Translations under genes and position numbers: made by a program
Shown: piece by piece, positions 1 to 9,425 of the stretch
Layout: every line of letters begins with the position of its first letter
How positions within the stretch are numbered: position 1 is the stretch's first letter
Notes under the pieces: generated by a model
The model's input: only the letters and a program-made list of their open reading frames with translations
Database searches by the model: none
What the model was told of the DNA's origin: nothing
Origin: Phycisphaeraceae bacterium
Lineage (GTDB): Bacteria; Planctomycetota; Phycisphaerae; Phycisphaerales; UBA1924
Direction of reading: 5' to 3'
DNA length: 64,000 nucleotides
NCBI GenBank assembly: GCA_019636675.1
Contig: JAHBXC010000006.1
Location: 34,244 to 98,243 of the forward strand

Positions 1-1101
1 GTCGTTGTTCGTGCCGTTGGCGATGTTGAAGCTGTTGGTCGACAGGCGGCGCTCGATGACCGAACGCAGCGCGGGCGAGGTGAGGTTGCCGAAGTTGCGC
101 GCGTTGGCGGCGTTGATGTTGCCGGCGAAGCGGTCGCCGTAGTTGCGCTGCCCGAAGCGGATGTCGTCGATGAGCTGCTGGTCAGAGCCGGTGAAGATCG
201 ACGGCTCCATCAGCTTCGTGCTGTTGCAGGGCACGCTGTGGATGGCGCCCAGCCCGTGGCCGTGCTCGTGCGCCATCGTGTTGCGGAAGAAGCGCCAGTT
301 GCTGCCCGAGTTGTTGAACGAGTTGATGAACGAGGTGTTGACCGCCATGTCGCCGCCGCCAACGCCCGCGAGGGCGGCGGTGGGGAAAGCGTTGTACGCG
401 AGCACGCCGAAGGTCGTGCCGTAGGGGTACCCGCCGATGCGGATGTCGCCGCGCGTCGCCACGCGGAAGCTGGTCTGGTTCATCGCCACGTTGTCGTCAG
501 CGACCTCGGTGTAGCGCAGACCCGTGTTCGCGCGCCACCCGGCGAGCGCCTGGCGGATGAGTTCGCGCCCGAAGTCGAGCCGGTTCGGGTTGCCCTGGCC
601 GATCGTGCTCGCGTTGATGAGCATCGCGTTCAGCGCGTTGGGGCCCGTGCCGAAGCCGACCGACGAAAGCCCCCATGTCGTCCCGTCGGCAGGGAACGAG
701 TACGTCAGGTTCGCAGGAACGGCCTGACGCGCCGGGCCCGTCACGCCCTCGCCGACCCACACCGTGTTGTCGGTGAAGAACTGGGGGATCGCGAAGCCCT
801 GCTGCGTCGGGGGCAGCAGGCCCGTCATCTCGATGATGTCGTTGAGCTGCTCCTCCGTCACGTCCGGCGTGTAACAGAAGATCGTGTGCGCCGCGGCGTT
901 CATCATGAGCGCGTTCTTGCGAAGCAGCACCCAGTCGCCCACGTTGGCGACATCCGCGACCGCCACCGGCGCGCTCCCGGTGACGGCGCCGGCCCCGGCG
1001 AGCCCGGCCGCCTGAGCCACGCCGACCGAGCCGCACGCGGCGAGAATCGCCAGAATCACGACACGACGCCCACCGGGGGCGGTATTCACGCACTGATTCA
1101 T
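1..1101 (-). CDS. Secreted matrixin-like zinc metalloprotease, C-terminus beyond the window
   Basis: The frame is open from an ATG at 1101 to the window edge (367 codons), with AAGGA about 10 nt upstream. Residues ~10-32 form a hydrophobic export signal. At residues ~277-287 is HEHGHGLGAIH, the extended HExxHxxGxxH zinc motif of metzincins. A downstream KLMEP (~297) fits the Met-turn. The family cleaves proteins outside the cytoplasm; the substrate is unknown. The protein is rich in Asn and Thr and probably continues into a surface-anchoring or sorting tail to the left. Metzincin identity rests on the zinc motif and Met-turn alone. Confidence 0.8.
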   Translation of the reverse strand, partial: MNQCVNTAPGGRRVVILAILAACGSVGVAQAAGLAGAGAVTGSAPVAVADVANVGDWVLLRKNALMMNAAAHTIFCYTPDVTEEQLNDIIEMTGLLPPTQQGFAIPQFFTDNTVWVGEGVTGPARQAVPANLTYSFPADGTTWGLSSVGFGTGPNALNAMLINASTIGQGNPNRLDFGRELIRQALAGWRANTGLRYTEVADDNVAMNQTSFRVATRGDIRIGGYPYGTTFGVLAYNAFPTAALAGVGGGDMAVNTSFINSFNNSGSNWRFFRNTMAHEHGHGLGAIHSVPCNSTKLMEPSIFTGSDQQLIDDIRFGQRNYGDRFAGNINAANARNFGNLTSPALRSVIERRLSTNSFNIANGTNND

Positions 1102-1314
1102 TGCTTTGCCGTTCCTTGCTTTGAGGCGGAGAGCCGGCGCCTTGGGGCACGGACGCACACTCCGCGCAGACAGAAAATCGAGACCTCCGCTCGGGCGGCT
1201 CGGTCGCCGCCCTCTCCAATCTAAATCATGCGCCAAGACTCGCCAAGCGAATTCCCGGGGAAATTCCGAGATTGCGAAGATCGCGCGTCAGATTCGGGTT
1301 ATGGGCGGGTCCGG

Positions 1315-3069
1315 TCACGACGCCGCCGACACGCGATCGACCTCTTCCAGCGTCGTCGCCCCCCGCGCCACCAGCACCCAGCCCGACTGCGTCAGCGTCG
1401 TGAAGTGCCCCTGCTCAATGATCCGCTTGATGTCCGCGATCGTCGGCTTGGTCAGGATGATGTCGCGCAGCTCGTCGCTGACCTCCAGCACCTCGAAGAT
1501 CGCGCGCCGCCCGCGGTACCCCGTCCGCAGGCACTTCGCGCACCCCGTCGCGCTGAAGATCTCGTTCTTGCCCTCGAGGTACTTGCCGATGCGCGTCGAC
1601 TGCCCGGGCGTCACGCGCACCGGACGCTTGCAGTGGTCGCACAGCACGCGCACCAGACGCTGCGCCACGACCAGATCCAGCGCGTTCGCCACCAGATAGG
1701 GCTCCAGCCCGAGGTCGATAAGACGGAACACCGCGCCGATCGTGTCCTTGCTGTGCACCGTGCTGAACACCACGTGGCCCGTCATCGACGCCTGCATCGC
1801 CACGCGCGCCGTCTCTTCGTCGCGGATCTCGCCCACCAGGATCACGTCCGGGTCCTGGCGCAGCACGCTCCTCAGGATCGACCCGAACGTCGCGCCCTTG
1901 CCCATGTCCAGCGGGATCTGCGTCACCTTGTCGAGCTGGTACTCCACCGGGTCTTCGATCGTGATCACGTTCCGACGGTCGCGGTCGATCTCGCGCAACG
2001 CGTTGTACAGCGTCGTCGTCTTGCCCGAACCCGTCGGGCCGCACGCCAGCAGCAGCCCCGAATCCTGACGGCACACACGCTTCACACGCTCCAGCATGTA
2101 GGGCGGGATGCCCAGATCATCCAGCGACCGCGGCGTGTCGCGCGTGTCCAGCACGCGCAGCACGAGTTTCTGCCCGTGCACGCTCGGCGTCAGACTCGCG
2201 CGGTAATCCACGCGGCGATCCGGGAAACGCGCCGCGAAGTGGCCGTCGTGCACCGCGTCCCGACCCGCGGTCTTCATGTGGCACGCCGCCTTCACCACGC
2301 CCGTCGCCAGCTCGCCGATCTGGGGAGGCAGCGCCGCGATGTTCACCATCTGCCCGTCCACACGGAAACGCACCGAAGAGCTGTCGCCCTTGGGCTCGAT
2401 GTGCACGTCCGTCGCGCGCGACTTGCTCACCGCCTGCAGGATCAGGCGAACCGCCAGAGACCCGCCCGTCTCGGTCTTCAGGGCGTCCGAGCCCTTGCCC
2501 CGCGCGTCGATGATCGCCACGCGCTCCATCGCGTTGGTGTTCCCGGTCAGCGTCTCGATCAGCTTCACCAGGTCCTTCGCCCACGCCGGCAGCATCCCCG
2601 GGCGCAGCAGCACGTCGTCGCCCGAACCGGACTCCGTCTCGGTCGCGACCACGCCCTCCGACGCGGCACGCTCCCGCTCGCGCGCCGCCTTCGCCGGGCG
2701 CACGGCCTCTCGCGCCGACTCTCGCAACGCCGGGGTGTGCGTCTCGTCCATCGACGAGGAGTCCAGCCCGCCAGCCGACTCCATCACGAAGACGTGCCGG
2801 CCGATCTGGATCCGGTCGCCCTGCTTCAGGGTCCGGTCCTCAGCCGGCTGGTCGTTCACGCGCGTCCCGTTCCGCGATCCCAGATCCCGGGCCCGGTACC
2901 CGCCCTTCCCGTCCGGCTCGACCGTGCAGTGGAAGCGGCTGGCCAGCTCGTCCTTGATGGGGACATCGTTGTCCGGGTGGCGACCGATGGTGATCGCCTT
3001 CGCCCCCAGACGCAGCCGCTGGGAGAGGGACCCGTTCGGATCGAAGATTGCCAGTTCGAAGCCAGACAT
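1315..3069 (-). CDS. FHA-domain fused GspE/PilB-type secretion ATPase
   Basis: Start ATG at 3069 follows GAGGGGG. Residues ~18-85 are an FHA phosphothreonine-binding domain (GRHPDNDV, SRFHC, DLGSRNGT). The rest is a GspE/PilB ATPase: Walker A GPTGSGKTTT near residue 345, the Asp box GEIRDEETA, and a C-terminal zinc-binding loop (CDHC...CAKC). Such ATPases drive pseudopilus or type IV pilus assembly at the inner membrane. The N-terminal GspE domain that normally contacts GspL/PilC is replaced by FHA, so recruitment may depend on Ser/Thr phosphorylation. No other secretion gene is adjacent. Confidence 0.92.
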   Translation of the reverse strand: MSGFELAIFDPNGSLSQRLRLGAKAITIGRHPDNDVPIKDELASRFHCTVEPDGKGGYRARDLGSRNGTRVNDQPAEDRTLKQGDRIQIGRHVFVMESAGGLDSSSMDETHTPALRESAREAVRPAKAARERERAASEGVVATETESGSGDDVLLRPGMLPAWAKDLVKLIETLTGNTNAMERVAIIDARGKGSDALKTETGGSLAVRLILQAVSKSRATDVHIEPKGDSSSVRFRVDGQMVNIAALPPQIGELATGVVKAACHMKTAGRDAVHDGHFAARFPDRRVDYRASLTPSVHGQKLVLRVLDTRDTPRSLDDLGIPPYMLERVKRVCRQDSGLLLACGPTGSGKTTTLYNALREIDRDRRNVITIEDPVEYQLDKVTQIPLDMGKGATFGSILRSVLRQDPDVILVGEIRDEETARVAMQASMTGHVVFSTVHSKDTIGAVFRLIDLGLEPYLVANALDLVVAQRLVRVLCDHCKRPVRVTPGQSTRIGKYLEGKNEIFSATGCAKCLRTGYRGRRAIFEVLEVSDELRDIILTKPTIADIKRIIEQGHFTTLTQSGWVLVARGATTLEEVDRVSAAS

Positions 3070-3410
3070 ACGCAAGCCCCCTCGCCCACAGGCCGGAGGG
3101 ACCCGTCCCTCGTCGTTCGACCCTGAGCCGCAGGAAAAAACCGCCGACAACCGCCGGGCGACCGTGCCCGAGCATACTCCAGACTACCAGTACGCCCGGA
3201 AGGGTCAAGGCGATCCTCCGTCGAACCCAGTTTCTACATACCTGCGAGCATGCCGCGGGCCTCGGCTCAGACTCCACGGCGCCCTCGCCCCGGGAACTCG
3301 GTCCGTCCCGCGGCGGGGCCTCTGCCATTCCCGTGATCAGTGTGCGTCGTCGTTCCAACACAGCTCTGTGAACACGCTCGGAGGACGACGCCTTCGGATA
3401 CCTTGAACGG

Positions 3411-3851
3411 ATGAACACGATGACCAGGAGCCCCGGCAGCGCGGCGTCCGCCATGCTTCTCGTCGCATGCTGCGGGCTCGGCGCGTGCAGCGCCCCGCGC
3501 AGCTCGAATCATCAATGGCCCCAGCATCTGGACGCGGTTGTCGCGGCGCCGCGGCACCATCGCCTGCTGCTCGAGAACGATCGGGTGCGCGTACTCGACA
3601 CGATCATCAACCCGGGCGAGGTCGTGCCGCTCCACACGCATCGCTGGCCGGCCGCGTACTACATCCTCTCCAGCGGAGACTTCGTGCGACGGGATGCATC
3701 GGGGGTGGTGACGCTCGATTCGCGCGAGTTGTCCGAGCAAGCAGCGCCGGGAAGCGCTCTCTGGTCGTCAGCGCTCGGTCCACACACGCTCGAGAACGTC
3801 GGACAGTCGGTGATCCATGTCATCAGCGTTGAAGTCAAGGATCCTGAGTGA
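3411..3851 (+). CDS. Cupin-fold lipoprotein
   Basis: The N-terminus has a lipoprotein-like signal ending LGACS near residue 27. Residues ~45-135 resemble a single small cupin barrel: a turn LHTHRW carries two His ligands and a later LGPHTLEN a third. Cupins of this size are often metal-binding enzymes or sensors; the substrate is unknown. It stands alone between GspE and a DUF2959-like gene. The start is the first of two close ATGs and no strong ribosome site decides between them. Confidence 0.7.
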   Translation: MNTMTRSPGSAASAMLLVACCGLGACSAPRSSNHQWPQHLDAVVAAPRHHRLLLENDRVRVLDTIINPGEVVPLHTHRWPAAYYILSSGDFVRRDASGVVTLDSRELSEQAAPGSALWSSALGPHTLENVGQSVIHVISVEVKDPE

Positions 3852-4352
3852 TCGGGACGCCGCACCCGCCGGGTGCAACTCAGAAACGACAACCCGCGTC
3901 GTGCGATCCGGGGGTTCTCGACGACCGGAGCACAGTGGCTGGTGATTCCGCGGCCGAAACCGTCCGTGCTATCGACAGGACACGTGGCGCAAGTCTTTGC
4001 TGACCAATCAGTGCGCGATGTCGCAGCCGGGTTGCCCTGACCCGTACGTTGGCGAAACGCCGCGAAGCGCCGCCGCGTCGTTCGCGCCTGCCGCTGGGAT
4101 ATACAGCAACCGTGAATACCGGGGAAACCCCTGAACGCATCGACGGTCAACGCCGCCGACCTGGAGTAACCCCGGGAAAGTGCTGGGTACGGCGACGCGC
4201 CGCGATAGTGACGCTGAGACTCACTCTCTCTTCTTGCAGAGCACCGAACAAACGCGTTCTTGTAGGTGCAGAATCGATACAATAAAGCGAGAAACGCTTC
4301 GGTGATATGAGCAATGTCTTTGCACATGGACACCCCTTTGAGAGGAAAAGCA
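3852..4352. other. Intergenic region, no gene seen
   Basis: About 500 bp between the cupin gene and the DUF2959-like gene. Reading frames here are short, lack recognisable domains and overlap on both strands. No terminator with a T-tract is evident. An A/T-richer patch around 4250-4310 probably holds the promoter of the downstream gene. Confidence 0.4.
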
Positions 4353-4958
4353 ATGCGCGCATTCAAGGCACTCATGTTGGTGACGCTCCTCCCGTTCCTG
4401 TCGCTGCAGTTCGGCTGCGCGTCGACGCCCGACCTGCCCCCGGCGGCGCGCGAAGGGCTCTCCGACATCTCCGGCTCGCTCGATGACGCGGGCGCGAGCG
4501 TCAGGGCCGTCGTCGACACGCTCCGCAGGATGGAGAACGCCAGCGGCGACGCGAGCGCGCTCCTCAAGGAGTACTCCGATCGAGTCGTGGCCATGGATCG
4601 CACGCTCGACGCGACCCGCTCGCGTCTCTCCAACATCCGCGGCCCGGAGAGCTTCTTCGAGTCGTGGAAGGCAGACATCGCCGCGATCTCGAACACGCAG
4701 CTCCGTCGTGAAGGCGAAGATCGATACGATGCCGTCCGCACCGAACTCGACCGGGTCAACGCCAAGATCGACGACCTGCGCGATTCCTTCGCCCCGATGC
4801 ATCGCAACATCACCGAACTCGCCAAGTACCTGAAGGATGACCCGACTCTCTCAGGGCTCGAGCGCTCAGCGACCACCATCCGGCGCACGCTCGGCCAGCA
4901 CCGCGAGGTCAAGGCCAAGTTCGACGATGTCCAGCGAACGATCGCCAGGCTGATGTAA
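4353..4958 (+). CDS. DUF2959-like outer-membrane lipoprotein, coiled coil
   Basis: Start ATG at 4353 is preceded by GAGAGGA about 8 nt upstream; longer in-frame starts lack a ribosome site. The signal ends in the lipobox FGCAS. The mature protein is almost entirely helical with heptad patterning (SGSLDDAGASVRAVVDTL, ELDRVNAKIDDLRDSF) and ends TIARLM, as in DUF2959 proteins of ~200-220 residues. Function is unknown. A strong terminator 30 bp downstream makes it a monocistronic unit. Confidence 0.8.
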   Translation: MRAFKALMLVTLLPFLSLQFGCASTPDLPPAAREGLSDISGSLDDAGASVRAVVDTLRRMENASGDASALLKEYSDRVVAMDRTLDATRSRLSNIRGPESFFESWKADIAAISNTQLRREGEDRYDAVRTELDRVNAKIDDLRDSFAPMHRNITELAKYLKDDPTLSGLERSATTIRRTLGQHREVKAKFDDVQRTIARLM

Positions 4959-4989
4959 ACGAACCCGCAACCCATCCAGACTCGACCAG

Positions 4990-5016
4990 CGCCCGGCAAA
5001 GCCGGGCGTTTTTTTT
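4990..5016 (+). terminator. Rho-independent terminator after the DUF2959-like gene
   Basis: CGCCCGGC and GCCGGGCG form a perfect 8-bp stem with an AAA loop, followed directly by eight T residues. Confidence 0.93.
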
Positions 5017-5170
5017 CGGCTTCGTCGCCGCAGCCGTCGTCGCATTCCACAAGACTGAACCGAGGAGCGAAGACGCCGAGATGGCCGGTGAGGCCGCCCG
5101 CGCGAACCCCGGCGAGCGCCGCGAGGGCGCGCCGGCGCGCGGGCGTGTAGAACCCGCGCGTCCGATGAAC

Positions 5171-5200
5171 AAGGCCCGCGTCCCAACGGGACCGGGCCTT
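5171..5200 (-). terminator. Original tRNA-Gly terminator, displaced by island insertion
   Basis: Read on the minus strand, AAGGCCCG pairs with CGGGCCTT and GTCCC with GGGAC around a short loop (13 bp, one bulge), then TTGTTC. It lies 25 nt downstream of the displaced tRNA 3' half, where a tRNA terminator belongs. The hairpin is seen directly; its role is inferred from position, because the T-tract is weak. Confidence 0.6.
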
Positions 5201-5225
5201 GACATGCTGCGCAGATCTCATGAAA

Positions 5226-5266
5226 GCGGGTGACCGGAATCGAACCGGCGACATTCAGCTTGGGAA
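5226..5266 (-). pseudogene. Displaced 3' half of tRNA-Gly (attL side)
   Basis: These bases repeat the 3' half of the intact tRNA-Gly at 50625-50696, from the anticodon loop to the acceptor 3' strand. The last 35 bp (5232-5266) are identical to 50632-50666. One base differs in the acceptor stem. Here it gives A67, which pairs with U6 of the chromosomal 5' half; the restored copy has G67. This marks the fragment as the original chromosomal 3' end, cut off by integration. Confidence 0.9.
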
Positions 5267-5316
5267 CCAGAATGCACCCCCCAAAAAACCCTCAAGAAAC
5301 GAGTGCTTCGTTACCA

Positions 5317-5336
5317 CCCCCAGCAGTATTCCCAGC
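5317..5336 (+). repeat. Left copy of a 20-bp direct repeat, candidate integrase arm site
   Basis: CCCCCAGCAGTATTCCCAGC occurs here, 50 bp inside attL, and again at 50463-50482, 149 bp inside attR, in the same orientation. In the excised circle the two copies would flank the joined attP core, as arm-type integrase or Xis sites do. That role is inferred. Confidence 0.6.
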
Positions 5337-5938
5337 GGTCAGGCCGGGAACCCAGCCCACGACCTGCGCCGCTTGGCCGAGATTTGGCCCCATCTCTCCC
5401 CGGCCGTTCGAGCCGCCCTCTTGGGGGCAGCGGAGGCGGCCCAGCGAGTTCCATGACAAGTGCCGCTGCCCACCCATAACGAAAAGGCCGGTTCTCGGGG
5501 TCGCCTGCTCGGGTCTGAGTCCAGTCTGGCCCGATTCCGCTCCCGGTAAAGACGCAATCCAGGACGCGATGTCCGCGGGCCGAAGCTTGATGCCGCCGCG
5601 AGTCCCGCAGCGTTGGGAACTCTCGTTCGGGAGAGGACAAAGCCTTGAAACGGGGAACCTACGCCGACAACCACCGACGCCAAGCGTCACGGCGATCGAT
5701 CCGTCTGTCGATATTGCCTGACTCTGCGAGAGGCTGCTCGTGGGGGTGGAGCGTGAGGATTAGAGCGGGAGAAGGGCGCACGTCCCGCTTCATCAGGGGG
5801 CACTGACTACCCCGTTTTGACAAACGCACGGCTATCGGAGTCGGCACCCCTCCGGCCTACGCCCGCCACTCCATCGAAGGTGCGGAGGGCGGGGGCATAC
5901 CGAACAGGTCTCAAGGGTTGGACGCTGCGATACGGCGC
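5337..5938. other. Left-end noncoding region of the island
   Basis: About 600 bp between the arm repeat and the first cargo gene. No frame shows a domain, signal peptide or ribosome site. It probably contains only the attP arm and the end of the long minus-strand metal transcript. Confidence 0.4.
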
Positions 5939-6910
5939 TCATGGCAGCGTGTGAATGGATGTTGCACTGACGACGACCGCCTTCCCGTCGGCCGATGCGA
6001 CCTTGCCCACCACGACCATTTCCGAAAGCTCCTTCAACCCGCGCCGCCCCTTCATGTCGGTGCGGAGGATCTGGCCCTTCGCGTCCACAACCTGCACCGT
6101 CACGGAGTTGGCGAGGATGTCGGTCTTGGTTTCGCAGCAGTAATCCCAGGGCTTGGAGCACTTATCGTCCGGGTTTTCGTTGCACGCCTTGAGGTCCCGG
6201 CCCATAAGCGTGAAGACCGCGCGGCCAACGACAAACGGCTCCTTGCTGCCGCCGACGCGCCCACGGAGCACGACCTCGTCACCGACCTTGAGGGTCCCGG
6301 CCTTGCGGGCCTCCGACACATCCTTGGCGGTCTCCGGCAGCTTCTCGACGAAGAAACCGCTCGGCAGCGGGGCCTTGGGCACATGCATCGAGACCGCCGT
6401 GAGCACCAGCGCGTCGTTCCCGTTGGCGGTCTCGACCTTGGCGGTCAGGAACACCTCGGCACCCGGCTTAAGTCCGTGCTGGCCGTTGAGCCCGGCGCGT
6501 AGGGGCCTGCCGTTGGCATCCACAATCTGCACCGTCGCCCGCCCTTCGGCTGGAATATCGCACGCGGTGTCGGGGAGTGTGTCCGAGGGTGGGCAGCAGC
6601 CCTTGCGGGTGGACTCGTCCACCAGCGTGAACATCGAGCGGTTCTCAACAAACGCGTCCTTGGACATCGCCACGTTGCCGCGGACCGTGATCGTCTCACC
6701 GACCTTTGCGGACTTCATCGCGGCGGTGATCTCCAGCGCGTTGGCAGGAAGTTCGGGCTTGAGCATCGTCTTCACGTCCGCGACGCTCTTGACCTGCGCC
6801 ATCGCCGCCGCAGGCGTGAACACACCCAGCCCCGCCGCGCCGCCCAGCAGCATGGCCGCGAGCGACATCGCCCGCACAACACCCGTCACGTTCATCTTCG
6901 CCGTCTTCAT
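5939..6910 (-). CDS. Secreted protein with two tandem ~130-residue domains, metal-island hypothetical
   Basis: Start ATG at 6910 has a textbook AAGGAG 7 nt upstream. A signal peptide ends AAAMAQ. The mature protein is an internal duplication. Copy 1 (~50-185) has KVGETITVRGNVA, a MFTLVD strand, a GCCPP...DTAC cluster, VQIVDANGRP and GLKPG. Copy 2 (~195-320) has KVGDEVVLRGRVG, VFTLMG, DKC...DYCCE, VQVVDAKGQ and GLKEL. The beta-rich pattern suggests an OB-like fold and the Cys clusters suggest metal binding or disulfides. It is the last gene of the metal block. No named family recognised. Confidence 0.75.
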   Translation of the reverse strand: MKTAKMNVTGVVRAMSLAAMLLGGAAGLGVFTPAAAMAQVKSVADVKTMLKPELPANALEITAAMKSAKVGETITVRGNVAMSKDAFVENRSMFTLVDESTRKGCCPPSDTLPDTACDIPAEGRATVQIVDANGRPLRAGLNGQHGLKPGAEVFLTAKVETANGNDALVLTAVSMHVPKAPLPSGFFVEKLPETAKDVSEARKAGTLKVGDEVVLRGRVGGSKEPFVVGRAVFTLMGRDLKACNENPDDKCSKPWDYCCETKTDILANSVTVQVVDAKGQILRTDMKGRRGLKELSEMVVVGKVASADGKAVVVSATSIHTLP

Positions 6911-6984
6911 ATCAAAGCTCCTTGAACACACTGTTGCACTCTACTCGCCTCGCGACACGCGCCGCGCGGGCATCTCGCTTGCCA

Positions 6985-8247
6985 TCACACCGCCTTGAGC
7001 GCGACGGGAATCGTCGGCTTCAGGCAACGGATCGCCGGGGGCAACGCACCCACGACGCCCAGGGCCAGGCCCGTCAGCAGCCCCAGCCCGATCACCGTCT
7101 CATCGATCATCAGCCCAAATGCCCCCATTGAGAACCGCACCGCCAGCCCGTCGAGCATGAACACACCCACCGCGCACGCGATCAGCCCGCCGGCCGCCGT
7201 CGCCAGAGTCGATTCCTGGATCATCGACCAGACGATCGCCAGCCGTCGGTAGCCGATGGATTGCAGCGTGCCCAGCTCGCGGATACGCGAAGCGAATGCG
7301 GCGTACATCGTGTTCAGCCCGCCAAAGAGCCCGCCCACGGCGATCAGCCCCGCCGTCACCCAAGCGACGATTTTGATCGGGCCGAAGAAGTTGGCGAGTT
7401 TGCCGTAGTACTCGCGCTCGGTCATGGGCACGAGTTCGAGGTCGGGCCGCGTTTTGGTGAAGGCCGCGATGTCCCCGAAATCCGCACCCTCGCCCGTCTC
7501 CTCGTTGTAGGGGTCGAGCGTGAGGACGACGCATGAGATGGTCTCTCGCTTGGTGGCCGTCATGAGATCCGCCAGCGGCAGCCACACCTCCGCCTCGACG
7601 ACCGTCCCCGGCGCGCTGAAGCGCCCGACGACTTCCCACGGTCTGCCGTCGATCATCACTGCTTTGCCGACCTGCACGTCGATCTCGGCAACCCCAAGCA
7701 CAGTCGCCGCCATCCGCCCAACCAAGACTTCATCGGCTCCGGATACGGGCCAGCGTCCCTCGGTGAGCGATACCGATTCGTGGACGAGGGCCGCGGCGGG
7801 GGTGACTCCACGCATCATGACTTGTCGTCCCTTCGGCCTGGGCATCGAGGATGTGTTCGAGCCCCGAGCGGCAGCAGACTGCTCGCCGCTTGATTGGGTC
7901 GTGGTGCTCGCCGCGGCACCCACTCGGACAGGCAGCATCACATGCACCTCGGGCGAGACATACGCCACACCCGCGCGGGTCCGCACGCCCGCGACGCTCG
8001 CCGCGAGCACCCCGGGCACGCCCGCCTCGATCTCGGAGCGCTCGACGCTCTCCTCGCTCCCCGCGCCCATGAGGATGACGTTGTGCTCGCCGCCGGTTGC
8101 CCGCAGCGCGCGGCTCATGCCGTTGACAAACCCGCCCGCGACCAGGATGAGCAGGACGACCATCGCAGCCCCGGCGACGGAGAGGAACAGCCGCGAGGGC
8201 GAGCGCCCCAGGTTGCGGACGGCATAGGCAAAGGGAAGAAGTCTCAT
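6985..8247 (-). CDS. FtsX/MacB-type ABC transporter permease
   Basis: Four membrane segments flank a large periplasmic domain: one near the N-terminus (LFLSVAGAAMVVLLILVAGG) and three at the C-terminus, the FtsX/MacB topology. A start at ATG 8247 has AAGGA just upstream; a GTG at 8262 overlapping the previous stop is the alternative. With its neighbour permease and ATPase it forms a MacB-like mechanotransmission exporter. The permease is split from the ATPase and present as two different proteins. Confidence 0.85.
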   Translation of the reverse strand: MRLLPFAYAVRNLGRSPSRLFLSVAGAAMVVLLILVAGGFVNGMSRALRATGGEHNVILMGAGSEESVERSEIEAGVPGVLAASVAGVRTRAGVAYVSPEVHVMLPVRVGAAASTTTQSSGEQSAAARGSNTSSMPRPKGRQVMMRGVTPAAALVHESVSLTEGRWPVSGADEVLVGRMAATVLGVAEIDVQVGKAVMIDGRPWEVVGRFSAPGTVVEAEVWLPLADLMTATKRETISCVVLTLDPYNEETGEGADFGDIAAFTKTRPDLELVPMTEREYYGKLANFFGPIKIVAWVTAGLIAVGGLFGGLNTMYAAFASRIRELGTLQSIGYRRLAIVWSMIQESTLATAAGGLIACAVGVFMLDGLAVRFSMGAFGLMIDETVIGLGLLTGLALGVVGALPPAIRCLKPTIPVALKAV

Positions 8248-8258
8248 GAAGTCCTTTC

Positions 8259-9422
8259 TCACACTGCCCGGAAGCAGGACGCGATCTCACGCCGTCCGGC
8301 TCGCCACGCGGGCACCAGGCCCGCCACGATGCCCACGCCCGCCGAGATGATGAGGCCCCAAACCAAGACTGACCACGACGCGCTCACGCCGATCGACAGT
8401 CCCTCCTGCGAGAGACTGAAGTTGCCGAAGTGGACCACCGACAGGGCGATGACTGTGCCGATCGCGCCCCCGAGCACGCCGATGAGCATTCCTTCGCTGA
8501 CAATCAACCGGGCGATGAGGCTGGAGCGGAACCCCAGCGTCTGCAAGACCGCGTGCTCCTTGATGCGGTCCTGCACGCTGAGAACGATGGCGTTGGCCAC
8601 CAGCGCGAGCACGGCGGCCAGGCACCCCCAGCCCAGCCACTGCGTGAACTTCACGATCTCCACGATGTCGGCCCCGGCCTGCGCGACAAAGGCCTTCTCG
8701 GGGCTGGTCATGGTCGGGTCGGCCTCAGTGCGGAACTCGGCGTCGATCGCCTCGGCCACCTGCTCCATCTTCGCCGGGTCATCGACGCGGACGGTGAACT
8801 GCGTGACGCTGCCAAGCCCGCCGCCCTTGCCCGCGGCCTGCTGGAGGAAGTCGAGATGGACGTAGGCGACGTTCTGGTCTTGTGCCTCGGGCGAGCGGAT
8901 GATGCCCGCGACGGTGACGGTGATACCCGAGGCATCAAAGGACTGGCCGACCTGGAAGCCGCGTCGCGCGGCGAGCGTCTCGCCCACAAGGGCCGAGTCC
9001 GAGCGCTTCTCCCACTCGGCCACGGAGCCGGCGATGAGTTGCCACTTGCTGGCCCAGCCCTTCGGCCCGGCTAACTCTTCGCGTGGCACGCCCCGGAACG
9101 TGACGACATCCAGCGAGGCACGGCAATTGTTCACCACGATCTTGACCGGCACTGCGCTGACCACGCCCGGGATCTTCTCGATGCGGTCCACGTAGAACTG
9201 CGGCAGACGGCTGGCGGCGGGGCAGAAGCGGTTCTCGCGGTAGACCACCAGCGTGGTGTCCCCTGCGGCGGCCTGCGTCGAGCGGCGCACGCCTTCCTGC
9301 AGCGTCTGCACCGCGATGAACAGGAACATGGCGATGGCGACGCCGGAGAGCGTGAGCACGCTGCGGACGCGGTGCCGCCAGAGCTGCTTGACGACGACGG
9401 GGATGAACTTGGGCGCGATCAT
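8259..9422 (-). CDS. FtsX/MacB-type ABC transporter permease (second subunit)
   Basis: 387 residues. The N-terminal segment VRSVLTLSGVAIAMFLFIAV is followed by a MacB-like periplasmic domain (~45-245) and three C-terminal membrane segments (~265-370). It starts 4 bp after the ATPase gene ends and overlaps or abuts the next permease, so the transporter is translated as one unit. Two dissimilar permeases suggest a heterodimeric pump. Substrate unknown; the metal-island setting suggests an envelope stress or metal-related cargo. Confidence 0.87.
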   Translation of the reverse strand: MIAPKFIPVVVKQLWRHRVRSVLTLSGVAIAMFLFIAVQTLQEGVRRSTQAAAGDTTLVVYRENRFCPAASRLPQFYVDRIEKIPGVVSAVPVKIVVNNCRASLDVVTFRGVPREELAGPKGWASKWQLIAGSVAEWEKRSDSALVGETLAARRGFQVGQSFDASGITVTVAGIIRSPEAQDQNVAYVHLDFLQQAAGKGGGLGSVTQFTVRVDDPAKMEQVAEAIDAEFRTEADPTMTSPEKAFVAQAGADIVEIVKFTQWLGWGCLAAVLALVANAIVLSVQDRIKEHAVLQTLGFRSSLIARLIVSEGMLIGVLGGAIGTVIALSVVHFGNFSLSQEGLSIGVSASWSVLVWGLIISAGVGIVAGLVPAWRAGRREIASCFRAV

Positions 9423-9425
9423 GGC

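Noticed and set aside
5230..5721. Protein beginning MTGIEPATFSLG at the left end
   Set aside because: This is translation through the tRNA-Gly remnant, a common false annotation; nothing downstream supports a gene.
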